DNA of 64,000 nt, from assembly GCA_950295325.1 (NCBI GenBank), contig OX485808.1:41379180-41443179 (forward strand), read 5' to 3'. The position numbers and the translations under genes were made by a program. The DNA comes from Polytrichum commune. Taxonomy: Eukaryota; Streptophyta; Polytrichopsida; Polytrichales; Polytrichaceae. The notes under the pieces were generated by a model, which was not told the DNA's origin, ran no database searches, and saw only the letters and a list, made by a program, of their open reading frames with translations. Below are positions 56,766 to 64,000 of the stretch, one piece after another (the stretch's first letter is position 1; each line of letters begins with the position of its first letter).

Positions 56766-57286
56766 TGTGTGGCAACTTACAAAAAATCAAGTTCCTTTTA
56801 ATAATTTGGATTTTGAAAAATCCTTTGATCTAAGATCAAGGCATCCATAGTCGATCATGTCCATTTAACCACTCAGTAGGGTCATGTAATGCCGACATGG
56901 ATGAGATCTATATTGTTTAGGCAAACAAAATTAAGGATTAGGTGGTGGCAACTTGTGATTAATTACACTATAAGAGTTTTGACAATCGTTGTAGCTAAGC
57001 ATTAGAATTTAGATGAGCGGTGATGGGTTAACCTATAAATCGACTATATTTTATCCTAACTTTACTGTTTCAAAATTTGTAACAACTTCAATATTCATGA
57101 GATTTTGTTTGTTTATTTCTATATTCTTCTTAGAATTTGTTTCTCTTTGTAAAAAAAGTAATTCCCGGCTATTACTCCTCCTAAGCAGATGCAAACTCTC
57201 TTATTTCTCAAGCATAGATATCTCAACCTTACTGGGACCATCCTAACTCAGGTCACAAGTCTGGTGTCGAGACTGTCAGGATTGCA
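56766..57286. other. unassigned DNA before LEA copy 3
   Basis: No gene is supported; the frame at 57013-57246 is AT-rich and hydrophobic by composition only. Confidence 0.4.
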
Positions 57287-57407
57287 ACACGTCGTTGTCG
57301 CAAGATATCCATAGCTAGCATTCCGGAGTGCCACTTGGCTTCCTCTCATCGAAAGAGAGCACCACTTGCTAACTTAGTCCCAAGTCGCCACAGAATGTCG
57401 CTATAAA
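57287..57407 (+). promoter_or_regulatory. promoter of LEA-like gene 3
   Basis: ACACGTCG (57287-57294) is a one-base variant of the ABRE in copies 2, 4 and 5. GCCACTTGGCTTCCTCTC starts at 57330, 43 bp later. TATAAA is at 57402-57407. The word CATAGC(T/C)AGCA between the first two sites is shared with copies 1 and 5. Confidence 0.65.
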
Positions 57408-57599
57408 ATTCCACCTGAATTTATAACTGATCAACAAAGCAGCAAGCGCTCAATACCCACTCAGTTTCGTATTCTGCAACTTGCATTCTGTACTAAGTTA
57501 GAGAGCTGCATTTGGGTGCTCAGTACCAACAATTGCTTTCTTATAACTTTCTGAGCAACTAGCGCTCTGAGAATTAGCAAGTTTCTAGAAGAGTTGACG

Positions 57600-58422
57600 A
57601 TGGCAGCAGCTATGGTGAGCATGAATGCAGTGGCCGCAGCTCAGGCGGTGAATGTTGCGTCGACGCTGACTTCATCTGCAACTTCATTGTCCAGGCCTGC
57701 TCATGTGACCATGGGTTCGTCTGCAGCTCGGTTCGGGGGATTGCGGTTGAACTTTGCGCACAGCTCGGCTACCCGACCAGTGCGATCCACTATCGTCGTG
57801 CGCGCAGAGGAGGGCGTGGTCGATAAAGTTGAGAATGCGGTTGGTGGAGCTGCCGAGAAGGTGAAGGACACCGCTGTGGCCGCCAGGGACAAGGTACAAG
57901 ACGCTGCGGGCAGAGTTGGAGACTTCGTGTCCGGTAAGGCCGACGAAGCGCGAGACGCTGCAGAGGATGTGTCACGCGATGTTCAAAAGAACGCTGACAA
58001 GGCTGGCAACAGAGCATCCGATGCAGGCAAGGACTTGGAGGGCAGCACCAAGAGCGCCTCTAGGGACGCGCGCGGCGAGGCCAAGAACATTGTGGTGAGT
58101 TTTTCGAAAGGCGTCAAATTCAATCATACTCAATTCTCTTGAAGATTCGAATGATATTGCTGGTTCGTCCAATGCCATTAGTGACCTAATTTTGTTGGTA
58201 GCTCAGTTATTCACACTGTTACGTATGTAGGACAAGGCCCAGAATGCTGCGGAAGACGCTGGCGACTCCATCAAGGAAAACTTCAACAAAGCAGCCGATG
58301 CTGCCACCGATGCTGGAAAAGACGTTCAGCGCAAGGCAGAGGATGTGGGCGACTCCGCCCGTGACACGGCCCGCGACGTGAAGAGAGATGCTGAGAAGGG
58401 TGCCAACCGCATTTCGAACTAG
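57600..58422 (+). CDS. chloroplast-targeted LEA-like protein, copy 3
   Basis: Exons are 57600-58094 (donor GTGAGT) and 58231-58422 (acceptor TATGTAG); the phase-0 intron is 136 bp and the product 228 residues. The transit peptide ends VVRA before EEG and contains ARFGGLRLNFAHSSATRP. This is the most diverged full copy in the mature part: AARDKVQ for AAKDKVQ, DEARDAAED, NRASDAGKD, GSTKSAS, EAKNIV, and exon 2 begins DKAQNA instead of NKAQNA and ends GANRISN. Charge and helix pattern are kept, so selection for composition is plausible. Confidence 0.88.
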
Positions 58423-60216
58423 AAAAGTGTACAATAACGTAGTGATGGTGACGTAGTTATTTTTTGACGTCTTGGCAAGATATTTTCTTATGGTAGTCTA
58501 TATGATAGTACTGCCAATGGCGGAGGTTCATATCCTCCTGTAAAATAGTATTTCTCCGAGTAATTTAGGGACCAACAACTTGTACAACATCAGATTAATT
58601 GCTGACACCTCAAAGAAATTTCAATCTCAAATACTTCTGTGGGTACTAATCACTAATTTGACAGAGCTAGAGTCATTGTGATCAGCTATCTTGTTTTCTC
58701 TTGGAAGATGGATATCTTGTATACTTGGATTTCTGCAAGGGTACGTTTGCATATTCTTTTGCAGGAATTCATCAAATTATGATTCTTTGAAATTAAAACT
58801 ACTGCGAGAATCTGCTGTATAACTTGTGGTTTTGCGACAACGCATCTGCGAAATTTGTGTAGCATTGCAGATGTTGTCTGCTGATAATTGACGTTCTTCA
58901 GAATATAGCTTCAGATGGATTCATCAGCAACATGGCCAGTAGAGATTCTAGAACAGAAACCATCGATCGTCGTAAATAAGAGTTCTATTTCTCAGTACAG
59001 AACAATTCTGTGTAAACCCAGTTAGTTACCTGCACTTCCGTTTTCGTTTTCGTAGGAAGAATTGTTTTTGCAGAACTACACGAGTGTCAAAATGTTTGCA
59101 AACATTTACTGTTCCATATCTGTAATTCCACAACAGCAAATTCCGTGAGCTCAAGATCTTGCATAGATTACATGATTGAAGAATACAAAAGCAACATTTG
59201 AAGTTATATATGTTACATTCTATAGGTTTACTGGATTGTAACGTTCAGCATATACAGGAGATATACGTTGAAGAAATTCTTTCAAACATCTCATACCTCA
59301 TGAAATTGGATCCACATCCTATTGACGAGCTACTTTCGACAAAGTTGTCTCACAATTTTGTGACGAATGCATTCACCCGAATTTCTGATGTTCCAAATAG
59401 TGCACCTCGTGCACATCTGACTAAGGCCCTGGAGGCTTCATCCCCATTAACTTGGTGGAATCAATCTTCGAGCTCTCTACCAAATACATTGAAGCTGAGA
59501 TGCATGCAACAAGTGTAATCAAATACACGTTTTTGCTCGAAAGGTCGCAAACTGAGCGCTTGCTGAAAGGAGGAATCTCGTTGGCCGAGATCCTCGTACC
59601 CGAACTTGTTCACTCAGCTCCACTCCACAAATGAGCGCTCAACTTGAAAGCTTGAACATTTAACTGAGCTTACAACGCTTAGTTGGCGGTTTGATGGATC
59701 CCATGTAAGATGGTCCTACGACATTCTCTTGGTCATTTTTTACATGCTCTCACTTAAACTTCTAAGCTATCTCATGGAGGTCGCTCAGTGAGAAATGTTA
59801 AATGCTTGAACTCCCATTCTCAAAATTTCCTTGGCTTGTCATGAAATCTCCATTATTTATCAGCATTCCCTCCTTAATATATATATCACTTTGAGCATGC
59901 CAACGTCGCACTCTCTCAAACTATCGAGAGTTGAGAACTTGAAGGGTGGTCAAGGTCTCCCAATTCCCCGTCCCCAACTAAGAGCCTCGTATGCATCAAG
60001 AGGTACATATTTTGGACTCTGGAGAAAAGCTTGTCAAATCCAAGTATTAGACTCCCGGAAATTGCAAGTTCAAGCTTTCAACTCTAGTGTAAAGGGGACC
60101 TTAAGTTTGATGTGGAAAGTTATGCAAAGCCACTTTCTTCAGCAGTCTGGAACGCCCTCCGATCCTGTGGGCCCATCCTTGGTTCACAATTCGTTATCAA
60201 GATCGTCACAAATGCG
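58423..60216. other. LEA-3 3' flank, paralogous to 45.6-47.6 kb
   Basis: The sequence follows the same order as the flank of copy 2, listed there. Short frames at 59198-59518 and 59831-60244 have no conserved partner in the other flank, so I do not call genes. Confidence 0.6.
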
Positions 60217-60340
60217 ACACGTGGTTAGAGTAGTGTCTTCATAGCCAGCTGGTAGAAGCGCCACTTGGCTTCCTCTCACCAAAAGAGATCAGCCATCACC
60301 AATCGGTACTCCATAGACGCCGCAGAACGACGCTATAGAA
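60217..60340 (+). promoter_or_regulatory. promoter of LEA-like gene 4
   Basis: ACACGTGG at 60217-60224, GCCACTTGGCTTCCTCTC from 60260 (43 bp later) and a weak TATA (TATAGAA, 60334-60340) repeat the layout of the sister genes. Confidence 0.7.
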
Positions 60341-60533
60341 TTACATCCACAGGGTTGCTAATCAAGCAACAAGCGCTCACTCGCTCCTACCACCCTCATT
60401 AACTCATTTAGATTCCTAGTCTCCACCTCGCATTGTGTAGTAGAGAGTTGTGTATTTGGCTGCTTAGTGCCGATACGTAGTTCTATCTTCTGATCAAGTA
60501 GCCCATCAGAAATACCCAGTTAGAAGGTTGACA

Positions 60534-61364
60534 ATGGCAGCAGCTATGGCGAGCATGAACGCAATGGCCGCAGCTCAAGCTCTGAATGTTGTGTCGACGT
60601 CGACTTCCGCTGCAACTTCATACTCCAGGCCCGCTCATGTGACCATGGGTTCATCTGCAGCTCGGTTTGGGGGATTGCGGTTGAACTTTGCGCACAGCTC
60701 GGCTACCCGACCAAGGCGATCCATTGTCGTTGTGCGCGCAGAGGAGGGCGTGGTAGACAAAGTCGAGAATGCGGTTGGTGGAGCTGCCGAGAAGGTGAAG
60801 GACACCGCTGTGGCTGCCAAGGACAAGGTCCAAGATGCTGCCGGCAGAGTTAGAGACTTCGTGTCTGGGAAGGCTGACGAAGCTCAAGATGCCGCGGAGG
60901 GTGTGTCGCGCGATGTGCAGAAGAATGCCGACAAGGCAGGCAACAAAGCCTCCGACGCAGGCAGGGACTTGGAGGGCAGCGCCAAGAGTGCGTCCAGGGA
61001 TGCTCGTGGCGAGGCCGACAACATTATTGTAAGTGCATCTCGAGTCTTCAAACCGTCCACATTCAACCCAAATTCTCTTCAAGAATCCTCTCCCATTGTT
61101 TCAAATCTCGTCTAATGCGACCAATGACCTAGTGCTTCTGAAGCTCACGTAATCACATTGTTTCCAATGCAGAACAAGGCTCAGAATGCTGCAGAAGACG
61201 CCGGTGATTCCATCAAGAAGAACTTTGACAAGGCAGCCGATGCTGCCCAAGATGCCGGAAGGGATGTTCAGCGTAAGGCAGAGGATGTGGGCGACTCCGC
61301 CCGTGACACAGCCCGCGACGTGAAGAGGGATGCGGAGAAGGGCGCCGACCGTATCTCCAACTAG
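60534..61364 (+). CDS. chloroplast-targeted LEA-like protein, copy 4
   Basis: Exons are 60534-61028 (donor GTAAGT) and 61173-61364 (acceptor AATGCAG); the phase-0 intron is 144 bp and the product 228 residues. The transit peptide is close to copies 3 and 5 (FGGLRLNFAHSSATRP, ending VVRA before EEG). In the mature part AGRVRDFV replaces AGRVGDFV and AAEGVSRD replaces AAEDVSRD; otherwise it is almost copy 2. Exon 2 reads NKAQNAAEDAGDSIKKNFDK and ends ADRISN. Intron and 3' flank resemble copy 1. Confidence 0.88.
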
Positions 61365-63492
61365 AAGGAGATTGGCAAATGAGGTCACTGAGAATGCAAA
61401 TTAAGCACCGAAGGTGTTCTGTGGGAACGAAGCTGCGCAAAATGCTTGCAAAGGCTATTTGTCAACTCTAAAGCAGTGAATTCGAGGGTTTTTTTTTACT
61501 TTTCTCGATATGTATAGCAGCGTACTACATTAAAGTAGGAGCATTGTTGATGACAGCAATATGAGTAGATAAATGGTGAGAGTCTTCTTGGCACTCGTGG
61601 GTTTGCCAACTTTTGTGTAACATAGTGAGTCCATTTGGTGATAAAACAAGCTATTCATTGAGGCTCTTTTCACTTTCCAACCACAGCTGGCATTGATACG
61701 CGTGGAGCTGAATTGCGTCTTGCATACCGAAAACCTGAAGTGTGTCACTTGGGAAGACTTTCACTATGACTCTCTTTGATCTTACATTTGGATTTATGGC
61801 AACTATTTCGTTGCCGACCCAAACCGTGCAAATTTGAGGTGATTGGTTGGGCATCTCACGGCGTAAGCATTCAAACCCACTTAGCGGCACTTAACCTATG
61901 CAAGATTGGTTCAGAGAAGTGGGTCACCAATAAAAATAAAATCTTTACATTCCTTCCTGCAATCATTGGCCTGTACTGCATCCAACTCCTCATCTTAGAA
62001 AAGCTTAAATGAACCAGGTTTTCAGCATCAAAAGCATCAACCACCATATAATATGCATCAAATGTTGTGAGACATATCCACATATCTTGCAGAGTACATC
62101 TCTACCTTCAATTCTTTCCACTAAAATCTGGGATAGTCTTCCCTTTGGAGCTGAATTCACCTTTGCACTTCATTTTCCATGTGCCCACTTAAACATCTCT
62201 GTACATAACTTGTGATGGGCTCCTTGTGTAGCAGCCTTGGCCATGCGTTCACAGAATCAACGACATCTAGTGTTCTTACGTCGTGGGTGATGTGAGTCCT
62301 TCGGATATAAAGACAGGTTGCATCAAGTCACCGTCTCAGATTGGGGACTTTGACACTAAAACTTATTGCACAAGTAAATTTGGAATGAGACTTTACTAGC
62401 AGCTGAATACTGTTATGACTGCATACATTTGAAGATGTATTTACATAGAACCGCTCGAGTAGATTATGGTTGTGGTTCGGGGTGAGTTCAAGCCCAACTT
62501 CAACCACAAGTATGAGTTTTCTTTACATGAAGACTGGATTTGACCTCAATGATTATCCCTCCTATTGTTGCCATGCTTGGATTGACAAACAATTTTAAAC
62601 AAGTTAATGGAATCTTTGTATAAGATTTAATTGCATCTTACAAATCATCTCCCATATTATGGTCTTTGAGCTTCTCTCTCAGTGCCACAATGCCATTTTG
62701 ATAGATATAAAAAAATAGAATCAAAGAAAGTAAAGTACAAGCATTGCAACTTATGCCTCCCAACTACACCTTGCTAAAGGGGGCTAGTCAAGCTATCAAG
62801 AGTTAGGACTTTTGGATGAAACCTTGTCAACTCCAAGTATCACATCCCCAAAATTTGCAAGTTCAAGCTCTCAACTTGAGCTCTACTCAAGGACACTTTG
62901 GGTCGGGGGCCAAGGGGGGAGGGTCCAAGAAAAATAGAGCAATCCTACTAACCAAGGTGGTAAATTGGAACAAAGGCCTTTAGATGAGAGTCCAAGACCA
63001 GAAGTAGAGGCGAAATGAGATGTCTCCTGCATGACATCATTTTGAAGAGTGACACTAATGGTCGGAACCAAGACTTGAAGCTCAAAAGAGAGCTCATGTT
63101 TTAAGGAACCATTTGGGAAGGTACTTAGGGTCCAAAAAAAGGTCCAATTCAATGGTTTACTTTGCCTCAAATCGCTTCAAATTGGTCCATATGTTCTTGG
63201 ACCATGGAAACCCCTTTCCCATCCAAGGTGCCCCTTAGTGTAAAGGGAGCCTAAACGTGTGTGGTATGCAAAGCAAACTCCTTCAAGAGTCTAATAAGCT
63301 TAGGGTTAGTTTTCATGCAGGCCGCTCACTCATGAGTTTCTACTACAAGTATAGATGCCAGATGAGACCTATATTTCCACCATAATATGGTGGGTGAGCG
63401 GCGTGCATTGAAACTCACCCTTATAGAAGGCCCTTTGATCCAGAGGCCTCATCCTGGGTTCACATTCTGTTATCCAGGACATCAAGATTGCG
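61365..63492. other. LEA-4 3' flank and spacer
   Basis: 61370-61750 resembles the flank of copy 1. From about 62790 the sequence resembles 59998-60100 (CAAGAG, GGACT-TTGGA, CTTGTCAA, CAAGTAT, TTGCAAGTTCAAGCT), and 63420-63500 resembles 60150-60230 just before copy 4's promoter. No gene is supported. Confidence 0.55.
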
Positions 63493-63620
63493 ACACGTGG
63501 TAGAAGCGATGTATCTATAGCCAGCAGGTAGGAGCGCCACTTGGCTTCCTCCAACCAAAAGTGAGCCGTCCTCAACACTCGCTAACTTATTCCCAAGTCA
63601 CCGTAGAACGTTGCTATAAA
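63493..63620 (+). promoter_or_regulatory. promoter of LEA-like gene 5
   Basis: ACACGTGG at 63493-63500, GCCACTTGGCTTCCTCCA from 63536 (43 bp later), TATAAA at 63615-63620 and 200 bp to the ATG. Confidence 0.7.
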
Positions 63621-63819
63621 ACTCTGCCCACAGAGCTAAGTATCACCAAAGCAAGTGCTTGATCAGTCCTGTCACTCTCATCGGAATTCACGTTCATGCT
63701 CTGCGACTCACATTGTGTCTCCAATTCGAGAGCTCAATTTTTGTGCCCAGGCAACAGTTGCTTTCTATTTTCCGACCAATTAGCCCGTGAAAGTTAGCAA
63801 GTATCCAGAAGAGTTGACA

Positions 63820-64000
63820 ATGGCAGGAGCTATGGCGAGCATGAACGCAGTGGCCGCGTCTCAAGCTCTGAATGTTGTGTCGGCGTCGACTTCCACTGCA
63901 ACTTCATCCTCCAGGACCGCTCATGTGACCATGGGTTCATCTGCAGTTCGGTTCGGGGGATTGCGGTTGAACTTAGCGCACAGCTCGGCTACCCGACCAA
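63820..64000 (+). CDS. chloroplast-targeted LEA-like protein, copy 5 (cut by window end)
   Basis: Only the first 60 codons are in the window. They encode a transit peptide starting MAGAMASMNAVAASQ and containing RFGGLRLNLAHSSATRP, closest to copies 3 and 4. The frame is open to the edge. The promoter and leader are intact, so this is probably a working gene that continues beyond the window. Confidence 0.8.
   Translation, partial: MAGAMASMNAVAASQALNVVSASTSTATSSSRTAHVTMGSSAVRFGGLRLNLAHSSATRP

Noticed and set aside
1-64000. tRNA, rRNA or organelle insertion
   Set aside because: Reading both strands I found no conserved tRNA T-loop/B-box with a foldable partner, no rRNA core words and no recognisable organelle genes. 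This was done by eye and a covariance-model scan could still find one.

Overview
The window is nuclear DNA from a green plant, most likely a non-seed land plant or a close streptophyte relative; I cannot name the species. The reasons are a nuclear-encoded chloroplast ATP synthase b' subunit with a bipartite thylakoid transit peptide, five tandem copies of a chloroplast-targeted LEA-like gene, GT-AG introns with plant-type junctions, TTTAGGG motifs, and long AT-rich intergenic DNA full of small inverted-repeat transposons. Genes are sparse: seven gene loci plus one ruined transposase in 64 kb.

Layout. 0-2.3 kb holds a fold-back arm, a pogo/Emigrant-like MITE and an 862-bp element built from perfect palindromes. 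2.7-6.0 kb is a spliced gene of the DUF7869-like type, probably transposon-derived. 6-18 kb is mostly unassigned, with a 132-bp satellite at 10.26-11.85 kb. 18.7-21.8 kb is a pogo/Tigger element with recognisable ends, TA duplications and a degenerate transposase, itself carrying a MITE with a 9-bp target duplication. 22.4-28.8 kb is dense in MITEs, nested insertions and local duplications. 30.6-31.4 kb (minus strand) is the ATP synthase b' gene. 31.7-33.8 kb is a composite of a 780-bp hairpin and a dispersed repeat. 34-40 kb holds further MITEs and unassigned DNA.

The right third (40-64 kb) is a tandem cluster of five same-strand LEA-like genes (the last cut by the window end). Each complete one encodes 227-230 residues in two exons with a phase-0 intron of 134-144 bp. 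All five have the same upstream layout: a G-box/ABRE-type site, 43-44 bp later a GCCACTTGGCTTCC element, then a TATA box about 70-80 bp further on. This suggests one shared stress or ABA-type control and a common job protecting the chloroplast interior, by analogy with known LEA proteins. Between copies 2 and 3 lie about 12 kb containing a GC-rich 428-bp tandem array (six units, with an 857-bp higher-order period) and a three-exon minus-strand gene with a divergent AP2/ERF-like segment and a C-terminal coiled coil.

Nothing proves a wholly new system. The most promising items are the LEA cluster with its fixed promoter grammar and gene-conversion mosaic, the palindromic element beside the DUF7869-like gene, the TTAA-flanked long hairpin, and the repeats phased at exactly 21 bp carrying CCGGTT.
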